Assembly (NCBI GenBank): GCA_015272165.1
Contig: JACYMF010000039.1
Location: 1-44,273, forward strand
Direction: 5' to 3'
Source of the DNA: Cyanobacterium sp. T60_A2020_053
Lineage (GTDB): Bacteria; Cyanobacteriota; Cyanobacteriia; Cyanobacteriales; Cyanobacteriaceae
Length of the DNA stretch: 44,273 nt
The notes under the pieces were generated by a model. It searched no databases and was not told where the DNA came from. It was given only the letters and a program-made list of their open reading frames with translations. Every line of letters begins with the position of its first letter. Position 1 is the stretch's first letter. Position numbers and translations under genes: made by a program. Below, piece after piece: positions 27,715 to 35,558 of the stretch.

Positions 27715-28689
27715 TTAAGGCTTTTCTATAATTAAATGATGGTTTTCGACTCTTACCAGCGCCCTCCGCCCTATACTAGAAGTCTGACTTTTATTTGGTG
27801 CATCGATTAACTGGACGACTGCCTCTATTTGCTCGAAACTGGGCATTTTAGTTAAATTTTGAACTAAAAATAATTTTATCGCCCTTCTTTGCAATGCTAA
27901 CGGCTTTTCCTGTAATATTTTACGGTCGATAGTATGACGATTAATTGTCCCTAGAGTTAGTAAAAGTTGGGCTTGGTGATGGAGATATTCCCCTTCAGCC
28001 TTGAGAATTTCGGCGGTATGGGCGAGATGCTTTTCCACTTGGGGATTAAAATGATGTTGCAGATAGGGCATCAATTCCAAGCGAATGCGATTACGGCGAA
28101 ACTGTTTATTGTCGTTGTAAGTATCCCACCAAATGGGTAGCTTAAACTGCTGACAAAAATCGAGGGTATCCTGACGGGAAAAATTGAGCAGAGGGCGCGC
28201 CAACCCTATGCTATCACTCAGGGGACGACTCCAATCAAGCGCGCTTAAACCGTCACTTCCAGCGCCCCTCAACAGGTTATAAATCAAGGTTTCAGCCCGA
28301 TCCGTTAAAGTATGCCCTGTAATAATATAATCGTAGGCTAATTCTTGTGCCAATTCTGTTAACACTTGATAACGCCATTGTCGGGCGCTAGACTCATTTT
28401 CCTTAATGGGGTGAAGGGCGCTGATAACCTGTAAATTTACGCCCCAATCATGACAAATTTTCTCTAAATGTTCAGGTAAACCTTGATCTAATGCCCAACG
28501 GTGATCACAGTGTGCTAACATACACTGCCATGACCATTTTGGCTGTAAATCTAAGATTAAACGAGCTAAACAAAGGGAATCTTGTCCTCCTGATATGGCA
28601 ATTAAGATTTTGCTGTTTTTTGGTAGAATTTGCCTACATTTGAGAGTTTGATGTAATTTACTATGGTAATCGCTCCAAATTGCCTTCAT
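27715..28689 (-). CDS. tilS: tRNA(Ile)-lysidine synthetase
   Basis: Adds lysine to C34 of the CAU-anticodon isoleucine tRNA so it reads AUA; an essential PP-loop ATPase. ISGGQDSLCLAR at 32-43 is the PP-loop; AHCDHRW, ARQWRYQ, YIITGHTLTDRAET, LLRGAGSDGLSAL and NRIRLELMPYL are further TilS signatures. Length 324 residues is typical for cyanobacteria. Upstream and downstream gaps contain palindromic repeats rather than genes. Confidence 0.95.
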   Translation of the reverse strand: MKAIWSDYHSKLHQTLKCRQILPKNSKILIAISGGQDSLCLARLILDLQPKWSWQCMLAHCDHRWALDQGLPEHLEKICHDWGVNLQVISALHPIKENESSARQWRYQVLTELAQELAYDYIITGHTLTDRAETLIYNLLRGAGSDGLSALDWSRPLSDSIGLARPLLNFSRQDTLDFCQQFKLPIWWDTYNDNKQFRRNRIRLELMPYLQHHFNPQVEKHLAHTAEILKAEGEYLHHQAQLLLTLGTINRHTIDRKILQEKPLALQRRAIKLFLVQNLTKMPSFEQIEAVVQLIDAPNKSQTSSIGRRALVRVENHHLIIEKP

Positions 28690-28710
28690 TTTTTATCTAG
28701 GGCGCTAAAA

Positions 28711-28787
28711 AACAGGGTTTTTGCAAAGTCGAATCAAAAATCTAAATTTTGGCAGAGGAAGCAAAGGAGGCATGGGAGAAAGAGGAG
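28711..28787 (+). repeat. dispersed repeat with AAATCTAAATTTTGG core, copy 2
   Basis: TTTTTGCAAAGTCGAATC, then AAAAATCTAAATTTTGG, GAGGAAGCA and a purine tract GGGAGAAAGAGG. Partner of the inverted copy at 22262-22346. Lies between tilS start and the SbcD-like gene, non-coding. Confidence 0.7.
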
Positions 28788-28850
28788 ATTTTTTCTATTT
28801 TATTATGTCAAGTTCGTTTTATCACTTATAAATTAATTAAAATGATTTTA

Positions 28851-28915
28851 GTTCAATTTATTGAACGAGATACTATTAGCCGTGTAATTCATTACACGGT
28901 GGGTAAAGTACGAAG
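28851..28915 (+). repeat. double-palindrome intergenic repeat, copy 2
   Basis: GTTCAATTTATTGAAC at 28851-28866 and CCGTGTAATTCATTACACGG at 28880-28899, followed by TGGGTAAAGTACGAAG. Confidence 0.85.
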
Positions 28916-28967
28916 CTAGAATCTATTTGTAATAATTTCCCTTGCCCCTTGCCCTTTGGAATAATTA

Positions 28968-30179
28968 TCAATTGTCAATTAATTCCCTAGCCGCCGTCAA
29001 CATCTCCTCAGCAATATCTTTCATATCCTCCCGATTGGTGAGATAAGTGGATAAAGCAGAATAAGGATCAAGATTACTACCTTCTCCCAACTCAGGTAAT
29101 CGGCGCCGACTTTCTTTCGTAACAACATTAGCCCGAATACTCTTGGTATGGGCGGATTCTAAGGCTTCATTAATAATTTTTTGGTCAATATCATCTAATT
29201 GGGTGGAGTGCGCTTGATAAATTAACCTTACCACTGCCGACTCAATGGAATGCTTGGCAATTTCCCTGAGAATATCCCGCAAAGGATTTTCACTCTTAGT
29301 AACATCAATTTCTATGGTACAAAAAGGACGAGCAGGTAACGGGCAAAACTCCCAGCGCCCTTCACCGTTACCCTCAATATCAATTAAAACATAACCTTTA
29401 TCTTCCTTTTCTTCCGAAAAATCAACCCTTTCAATACTTCCAGCGTAAACCACAGGAGGATTATTACGAGGATTAAGATTTTGATGTTTATGAACATGAC
29501 CCAGCGCCACATAATTAAACTCAGGGCGAATTAATAAAGATAATGGTATTTGAAAACCCTTACCCACCGCCAAATAACGCTCCGCGCCTAATTGCGCCCT
29601 TTCTGCCATCAAATGCCCTAGTAAAATAGTAGGAATTTCAGGATTTAAACGACGTATTTCCCCTTCTAAAGCTGCATTGACTTTCTGGATTAATAATTGG
29701 TTAATTTGCTCCATAGTCATATTAGCAGTTTTCTCTTTCGTCACCAAAACCGAACGAGTTAACCAAGGTAGAGTAATCACCTGAATTTTCCCCGATTTGG
29801 TTTCTAGGGTATGAGTTGCCAACTTTTCTCCCACAATAATATTAGGCACACCCAAACTATGATAAATAGATAAACTAGCGCCCCCCACCCCATGACTATG
29901 TTGATCATGATTACCCACCAACAACACCGTAGGAATGTCAGCTAAACGGCGAAACTCCCTAGCAAAAGCTGATTGGATGTAGGGCGCTGGGGTGCTATCA
30001 GGAAACGCATCCCCTCCAAATAAAACTAAATCCACCGGTTCATTTATAGCACGATCAATACACAGACTCAAACTATGTAAAAAATCTTCAAATCGAGTAT
30101 TTAAGCCAGTTTCAGGATTAATTTTGCCATGGGAATAGCCACTACTTAAATGAATGTCGCTGAGATGTAGTATTTTCAT
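28968..30179 (-). CDS. sbcD: SbcD/Mre11-like DNA repair exonuclease
   Basis: Calcineurin-like metallophosphoesterase, 403 residues. Metal-ligand motifs in order: LHLSDIHLS (D7, H9), DLVLFGGDAF, LVGNHDQHS, ILLGHLMAE and VALGHVHKHQN. This layout is that of SbcD, the nuclease partner of the SMC-like ATPase SbcC, which opens hairpin DNA ends. No sbcC is adjacent. The last codons, ELIDN followed by the stop, come from an AATTGACAATTGATAA repeat seen at many gene edges here. Confidence 0.9.
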   Translation of the reverse strand: MKILHLSDIHLSSGYSHGKINPETGLNTRFEDFLHSLSLCIDRAINEPVDLVLFGGDAFPDSTPAPYIQSAFAREFRRLADIPTVLLVGNHDQHSHGVGGASLSIYHSLGVPNIIVGEKLATHTLETKSGKIQVITLPWLTRSVLVTKEKTANMTMEQINQLLIQKVNAALEGEIRRLNPEIPTILLGHLMAERAQLGAERYLAVGKGFQIPLSLLIRPEFNYVALGHVHKHQNLNPRNNPPVVYAGSIERVDFSEEKEDKGYVLIDIEGNGEGRWEFCPLPARPFCTIEIDVTKSENPLRDILREIAKHSIESAVVRLIYQAHSTQLDDIDQKIINEALESAHTKSIRANVVTKESRRRLPELGEGSNLDPYSALSTYLTNREDMKDIAEEMLTAARELIDN

Positions 30180-30204
30180 AAGCTATTCTTTAAAAATAAT
30201 CTTA

Positions 30205-30273
30205 ATTCAATTTCTTGAACTTAATCTAGGTAGCCGTGTAATTCATAACACGGTGGGTGTAGGGCGAAGACAT
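30205..30273 (+). repeat. double-palindrome intergenic repeat, copy 3
   Basis: A degraded copy: TTCAATTTCTTGAAC at 30206-30220 and CCGTGTAATTCATAACACGG at 30234-30253, then TGGGTGTAGGGCGAAGAC. Immediately downstream (about 30308-30360) is a pure pyrimidine tract of CTCCCTTT units. Confidence 0.8.
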
Positions 30274-30442
30274 AAAAAGGGCAAAGGTTGAATGAATTAT
30301 GAATTATAATCTCCCTCCCTTCTCCCTTTCTCCCTTTCTCCCCTTCTCCCTTTCTCCCCCATCTTGCCTGTCTTTCTGGAGAGGTATATTGATCAATTTT
30401 CGATAAGAAAATTAAACCCCTCAGCCATAGTAATACCATAAC

Positions 30443-33400
30443 TTATAAAATAGCATTACGATCCAATACTAATAAATTTCTCAACTGATCAGTATCTAAA
30501 TCTGTTAACCAATCCTCACCACTATTAATAGTTTGTTCTGCTAACTGTTTTTTACTCTCCAAAATATCATTAATTTTCTCCTCCAAAGTACCACTGCAAA
30601 TAAACTTATGTACCTGTACATTTTGAGTTTGACCAATGCGAAAAGCTCGATCCGTAGCTTGATTTTCTACCGCAGGATTCCACCAACGATCATAATGAAA
30701 AACATGATTTGCTTTTGTTAAATTTAATCCAGTTCCCCCTGCTTTTAACGATAAAATAAAAATAGGAGGACCTTGCGGATCATTCTGAAAACGATCAACC
30801 ATTTCCTGCCTTTTTTCCATTTTTGTAGTACCTGATAAAAATAAAACTTCTACCCCTAATCGTTTCTTTAAATAAGGCTGTAAAAGATTACCCCATTCAG
30901 TAAATTGTGTGAAAATTAAAGCTCGATCTCCTTCAGCTACAACTTCTTCGAGCATTTCTTCTAATCGTAAAAGTTTACCAGACCTTTGCTCAAAATCTAA
31001 ATCATCTTCCTTCAAAAAATGACTGGGATGATTACAAACCTGCTTTAATTTCATCAATAAAGTTAATACTAAACCATGACGCTGAATACCTTGAGCATTA
31101 TTAATTTGTTCTAAAGAATTATCTACTAATTTTTGATATAATTGTGCTTGTTCAGAAGATAAACCACAATAAACATTCATTTCCTGTTTTTCTGGTAAAT
31201 CTTGAATGATATTTTTATCAGTTTTTAACCTTCTTAAAATAAATGGCTGTACTAAACTTCTTAATGTCTTCAAAGAATCTTGATCGCCGTACTTTTCAAT
31301 AGGTAAAATAAAACGGCGCTGAAAAAATTGTTGATTACCCAAATAACCCGGATTCAAAAACTCTAAAATAGACCATAATTCTGATAAACGATTTTCTACA
31401 GGAGTACCAGTTAAAGCCACTCGAAAATCAGTATTTAACTGTCGAATAGCTTGGGTTTGTTTAGCTTGAGGATTTTTAATATTTTGTGCCTCATCTAAAA
31501 TTAACCCCTGCCAATCTGCCAATTTTAAACTGTCTAAATCACGAAAAACTAGGGCATAACTGGTAATAATTACATCACTATTTTGAGCTTCTTTGACGAA
31601 ATCCTTGCCTTTTTTTCTTTGCTCACCATGATGAATAATTGTTTTTAAACTAGGAGCAAATTTTTTAATTTCTCTTTGCCAATTATTGATAACCGAAGTT
31701 GGACAAACAATTAAACAACATTTTTCCAAAAGTTTATCTTGTTTCAATTTTAATAAAAAAGCAATTAATTGGATAGTTTTACCTAAACCCATATCATCAG
31801 CTAAACAAGCACCTAAATTCCATTTTTCTAAGAAATAAAGCCAACTAAAACCAGCTTTTTGATAAGGTCTTAAATCTCCATGAAAACCTTTTGGAGTAGG
31901 TAAAATTTTAATTTTTTGATAATCATTAACACTATTAATCAACTCAGAAAGTGCGCCACTGCTTTCAAAAGAAACTACTGGTAATTTAGCAATCATTTCG
32001 TTATTGCCACTACTAAGACGTAGTGCATCTTCAACGGTTAAATTAATGTTACTATTGGCTTGAGAGAGAATATCTTGAGCTGCTTTCACATCAGCAGGTT
32101 GCAAAGCTAACCATTGCCCATCAACTTCCACAATAGGGGATTTTTGCGCTAATAAACTTTGAAACTCTTTATTAGTTAAAACTTTATCCCCAATAGCTAC
32201 TTTAAGATTATAACTAAGCAAACTATTTAGATTTAAACGCTCACCTTTTTTAAGATTAACTTTAGCCTCAATTTTCACTCCTAAACGTTTTTCCCCAGCG
32301 CCCTCCGTCAAACCATCGGGTAAAATAATACCTAAACCATTATCTTGCAATTGCCACACTGCACCTCGAATAAATTGATAAGCGTCAATGGCATTTAAAG
32401 CACAAAAATTAGGCATTGGCTGCATCAAACTTTCAGCAATGGGAGAATAAATTTTCGCAGCCAATCCTAAACCTTTTAACAAAATTTCTTGAGAGTTTTC
32501 GATGCGCCTTTCACCAATATCTAAATCAGGATGAGGATGTTGCCAAATTTGCTCAGAAGGCACTAAAAAATCAGGATTATCAATGGCTTGTAAATAATAA
32601 TCTAAACGCCAATCATCATATTTATTTTCTTTTGCTGGAGGCGGAGTTAACTTAAAACAAGTACGATATTTTTTCTTAGCTAGTTGAAAATCTGCTGTAA
32701 TTAAATTATCCTGAATAGGTAAAGTCCAATGATCAAAAGCCATCTTTAAACGCTTACTTTCATTAGATGGTAAATCACAGTAATTAATATCAGTTTTACT
32801 TAAAGAATTTAACCAAGGTTCAACTGTTAAATTAACTCCTGTATTAATGGGAATATCTAATAATTCTCTTAATTGTAAATCGATAATATCTGTTAAAATT
32901 CCTAAAATTAATTCTTGAGGATCAATAGTAGGAGATTCTTCAGAATCAACGTAACAGCGACAAATAGAAGGCATTGTTTGAGTAAATTTAGTCAGGCGCA
33001 CTTGATCTTTATTACTATCTAGTAAAGGTTGCCAAACACTACAGTTATTCTCATCAATAGTTGGTAGAAATTTTTGACGACAAATTAAATCTAAACTCCA
33101 GCGATAAATATGACTCCAAAACCTTAAATCTGAGCCAATATTTTCATCTTCTCTTAGGGGTAATTGTTGTAGTAAAGCTAAACTATTTTTAATATCTAAT
33201 TTCATTCCTCGCACTAGCCAAGGATATAAAATAACAGTGCTTAGTTTATTTTCGATGGTAATGAATTGTTCATAAAGTAAAGGTACCACTGTTTTAGAAC
33301 GAGGCTTTTTTTGAACAGGAAATAATACTAATTGTTCTTCATTTTGATAGTTGTCATCATGATTGATATTATAATTATTTAAAGCAGAAATTAAATGGTT

Positions 33401-33547
33401 GATAGCATCACTTTGAAAAGGATAATCATAAATATCTCTAGTTTGTAAATCATATTTTTCTGAGCCTAATTGCTTCCATTCTTCATACCAAATAAAAAAG
33501 TATTTCTGCTGGTTTTTGATGATGAAACTACCGTGCAACATTGACAT
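30443..33547 (-). CDS. SNF2-family DNA-dependent ATPase/helicase
   Basis: A 1034-residue protein. The first 500 residues hold the SNF2-helicase-associated region found in bacterial members. The ATPase core follows: FHGDLRPYQKAGFSWLYFLE, Walker A DDMGLGKTIQ near 585, LIVCPTSVINNW, DEAQNIKNP near 687, VALTGTPVEN, and the second RecA lobe with FTQFTEWGNLL, GGTGLNLTKANHVFHYDRWW and DRAFRIGQT. Such proteins translocate on DNA; related HepA/RapA displaces stalled RNA polymerase, but this bacterial subfamily is poorly known. Only one GGGCGCT word is seen in its 3.1 kb. Confidence 0.94.
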   Translation of the reverse strand: MSMLHGSFIIKNQQKYFFIWYEEWKQLGSEKYDLQTRDIYDYPFQSDAINHLISALNNYNINHDDNYQNEEQLVLFPVQKKPRSKTVVPLLYEQFITIENKLSTVILYPWLVRGMKLDIKNSLALLQQLPLREDENIGSDLRFWSHIYRWSLDLICRQKFLPTIDENNCSVWQPLLDSNKDQVRLTKFTQTMPSICRCYVDSEESPTIDPQELILGILTDIIDLQLRELLDIPINTGVNLTVEPWLNSLSKTDINYCDLPSNESKRLKMAFDHWTLPIQDNLITADFQLAKKKYRTCFKLTPPPAKENKYDDWRLDYYLQAIDNPDFLVPSEQIWQHPHPDLDIGERRIENSQEILLKGLGLAAKIYSPIAESLMQPMPNFCALNAIDAYQFIRGAVWQLQDNGLGIILPDGLTEGAGEKRLGVKIEAKVNLKKGERLNLNSLLSYNLKVAIGDKVLTNKEFQSLLAQKSPIVEVDGQWLALQPADVKAAQDILSQANSNINLTVEDALRLSSGNNEMIAKLPVVSFESSGALSELINSVNDYQKIKILPTPKGFHGDLRPYQKAGFSWLYFLEKWNLGACLADDMGLGKTIQLIAFLLKLKQDKLLEKCCLIVCPTSVINNWQREIKKFAPSLKTIIHHGEQRKKGKDFVKEAQNSDVIITSYALVFRDLDSLKLADWQGLILDEAQNIKNPQAKQTQAIRQLNTDFRVALTGTPVENRLSELWSILEFLNPGYLGNQQFFQRRFILPIEKYGDQDSLKTLRSLVQPFILRRLKTDKNIIQDLPEKQEMNVYCGLSSEQAQLYQKLVDNSLEQINNAQGIQRHGLVLTLLMKLKQVCNHPSHFLKEDDLDFEQRSGKLLRLEEMLEEVVAEGDRALIFTQFTEWGNLLQPYLKKRLGVEVLFLSGTTKMEKRQEMVDRFQNDPQGPPIFILSLKAGGTGLNLTKANHVFHYDRWWNPAVENQATDRAFRIGQTQNVQVHKFICSGTLEEKINDILESKKQLAEQTINSGEDWLTDLDTDQLRNLLVLDRNAIL

Positions 33548-33857
33548 AGATTTTTATTTTTATAAGAAATTATTAAATTAATAATAGTTAATTGAAATCA
33601 AAAGGGCAAAGGTAAATTTGAAATTTACACTGCGATTAAATTTAATCACCTCTTACGGCTCATTTTAGATGAATAAACCACGTTTTTTGTTTCTCGCAAA
33701 GGCGCAGAGGCGCAAAGAGAATATTTGTGATAATCGCAAGTGTGGTTTAAGGAAATTAAAACTACTGTAAAAGAGGATTTTTTAAATCTTTTATTATTTG
33801 ATAATTTTTAAAACGGCAACTATTTTCTATTAATAACTGATGTTAGGCAAAATATAG

Positions 33858-34053
33858 AATTAATTGTTGGTGTCAGGTGTCGGGTGTCAGGTATTAGGTA
33901 TTAGGTTAAAGAATTGACAAGAAACTTATGTTTATTGATCTTTTTGTTGTACAAGAGTCTATTGAGGGAAGGGTTTTAAACCCGAAACCTGCTACCTGCT
34001 ATCTGAAACCTCCCTTAACGTAACATTTGAATCAGTGCGTAACGTCAGTTAAT
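33858..34053 (+). repeat. dispersed repeat module, copy 2
   Basis: Same order of blocks as 13032-13174: TTAATTGTTGGTGTCAGGTG, heptads, GGTTAAAGAATT, GGGTTTTAAACC, heptads, ACATTTGAATCAGTGC and TAACGTCA. This copy has more heptads and about 40 extra bases in the middle. Confidence 0.75.
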
Positions 34054-34276
34054 AAGTTTTATAAATAGAAGAGCATATTTGAGTAGTTGTTTAGTAATAT
34101 CAGTGATAAATTAAAAACACTTGATGATGAGTTTAATCACTAATAATAATATGGGTTTAGCATCTCAAGAATAATGAGTATAAAAGTTATTCTGTTTTGC
34201 TATAACCTTTAATCATATCATCTTAATGATCATTAATAACAAAATTGACAGGAAAAAGCATCGTCAGCAATTAGAG

Positions 34277-34322
34277 TTTGCTGAATAAATCAAAACCCTT
34301 GTCAAACAAAGGTTTTAAGCAT
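34277..34322 (+). repeat. two-stem hairpin repeat, copy 1
   Basis: TGCTGAATAAATCAAAAC, then CCTT...AAAGG and TTTTAAGCA. TGCT/AGCA form an outer stem and AACC(C)TT/AAGGTT an inner one. A second copy with changed stem bases lies at 40926-40972. Confidence 0.6.
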
Positions 34323-34329
34323 ATCTGTA

Positions 34330-34390
34330 AAGGTGTCAGGTATCGGGTATTAGGTTTGAAAATTATACCTGAAACCTACTCACCTTTAAA
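34330..34390 (+). repeat. heptad repeats (AGGTNTC/ACCTGAA type)
   Basis: GGTGTCAGGTATCGGG, TATTAGGTTT, then the opposite-strand form ACCTGAAACCTACTCACC. Similar runs occur at 11550-11583, 17511-17535 and 43758-43826. This matches the short tandemly repeated repetitive heptamers described for cyanobacteria. Confidence 0.65.
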
Positions 34391-34422
34391 CCTTTGCCCC
34401 TTGCCCTTTGCCCTTCACTTCA

Positions 34423-35259
34423 TTAGCCTTTCACACCGCTACCCACATCACTGGGAATAATATATTTTTGTAGTATGATAAATAAAAGGATGACGGGCGC
34501 TATGGAAATTATCGATCCAGCCGCCACTAAACGCCAATTCAAATCAAGGGAACTGGCAAGGGTTGCAACTCCTAATGGTAAAGTATAGTAGTTGGGGCGA
34601 TCTAACACAATGAGAGGCCACAAAAAATCGCTCCAAGCGCCAATAAAAACAAATATAGTAAGGGTAATGGTAGCTGGGCGTATGGCAGGTAACATAATAT
34701 GCCACCAAATACCAATTTCGCTACAACCGTCAATCCTTCCTGCTTCTTCTAATTCTTTTGGCACTCCTAAAAATGCTTGTCTTAGTAAAAAGATACCAAA
34801 TGCAGAGGCTAAATTGGGAAAAATAACGCCTAAATAACTATTTCTCAATCCAAAGTTGACGGCTAAAATATACAAAGGAATCATGACAATTTGAAAGGGA
34901 ATCATAATGGTGGTGACAATCATGATAAAAATTATTTTTTTGCCTTTAAATTCTAATCTGGCTAGGGGATAGGCGGCTAAAGAGCAAAATAGTAAATTTA
35001 AACTAACGGTTAAAATAGCCACAATAATACTATTATTTAAGTATGTGCCAAAGGGATAATTTTGCCAAACGGTAATAAAGTTTTCAATGGTAATTTGTTT
35101 AGGAATAAAGTTGGGAGGAAAGGAAAATATATCTTCTCCTGCTGATTTAAAAGATGTTCCTAATAGCCATAATAGGGGAAATAACATTAATAGAGCAATT
35201 ACTGTCAATATTAAGTAGATAATAATAATTTCAGCAGTTTTTTTTCTTGTTTTTGTCAT
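34423..35259 (-). CDS. carbohydrate ABC transporter permease (MalG type)
   Basis: Inner-membrane permease, 278 residues, with six hydrophobic segments (about 10-30, 75-98, 108-130, 142-162, 195-218, 244-268). The EAA loop is visible as EEAGRIDGCSEIGIWW...LP near 176-195, where the ATPase contacts. The family pairs with a MalF-type permease, a binding protein and an ATPase, none of which is within the window. It is therefore an orphan subunit whose partners must be elsewhere, as happens in cyanobacterial sugar transporters. Sugar specificity cannot be told. Confidence 0.92.
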   Translation of the reverse strand: MTKTRKKTAEIIIIYLILTVIALLMLFPLLWLLGTSFKSAGEDIFSFPPNFIPKQITIENFITVWQNYPFGTYLNNSIIVAILTVSLNLLFCSLAAYPLARLEFKGKKIIFIMIVTTIMIPFQIVMIPLYILAVNFGLRNSYLGVIFPNLASAFGIFLLRQAFLGVPKELEEAGRIDGCSEIGIWWHIMLPAIRPATITLTIFVFIGAWSDFLWPLIVLDRPNYYTLPLGVATLASSLDLNWRLVAAGSIISIAPVILLFIILQKYIIPSDVGSGVKG

Positions 35260-35404
35260 AGTTAATTAGGGTTTAATGAAAAAGTGGTGTCGTTGAGGTA
35301 GGGAAAAGGGGAAGGGGAAAAGTCCGAAATATTTATCAATCAAAAACTTTAGTAAATATGACTAATAATATCAAGTTCAGATGATTAGTTATAAAAAGAT
35401 TATA

Positions 35405-35470
35405 TCTTTGCTCTATAGTCACCGTTTAATGAATTACACAGCTAATGATATTTCGTTCAATAAATTGAAC
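35405..35470 (-). repeat. double-palindrome intergenic repeat, copy 4
   Basis: A degraded copy: ACCGTTTAATGAATTACACAGC near 35421 with one arm mutated, and an intact GTTCAATAAATTGAAC at 35455-35470. Confidence 0.75.
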
Positions 35471-35497
35471 TAATATGAAGTTTTAAAATCTTTATTA

Positions 35498-35556
35498 TTG
35501 GATAACTAATTATTCATCGTCCATTATCAATTATCCATTATCAATTATCAATTGTC
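35498..35556 (-). repeat. AATTGACAATGGATAATTGATAATT repeats at the polA 3' edge
   Basis: A cluster of TTATCCATTATCAATTATC units directly after the polA stop codon. The same family is at about 803-830, 5361-5378, 20278-20310, 39895-39930 and 40876-40920. Confidence 0.65.
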
Positions 35557-35558
35557 TT

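Larger units (their letters stand above)
33548..34422. other. long intergenic region of repeats
   Basis: About 875 bases with no credible gene. Contents in order: a TCTCGCAAAGGCGCAGAGG element (33696-33722; related sequence at 18554-18580), a dispersed heptad module (33858-34053), a two-stem hairpin repeat (34277-34322), heptad-type AGGTNTC repeats (34330-34390) and CTTTGCCCCTTGCCC-type repeats (34392-34418). Confidence 0.65.

Noticed and set aside
30221-30439. 72-residue frame upstream of the SNF2 stop
   Set aside because: Made of the double-palindrome repeat and the pyrimidine tract; no coding character.
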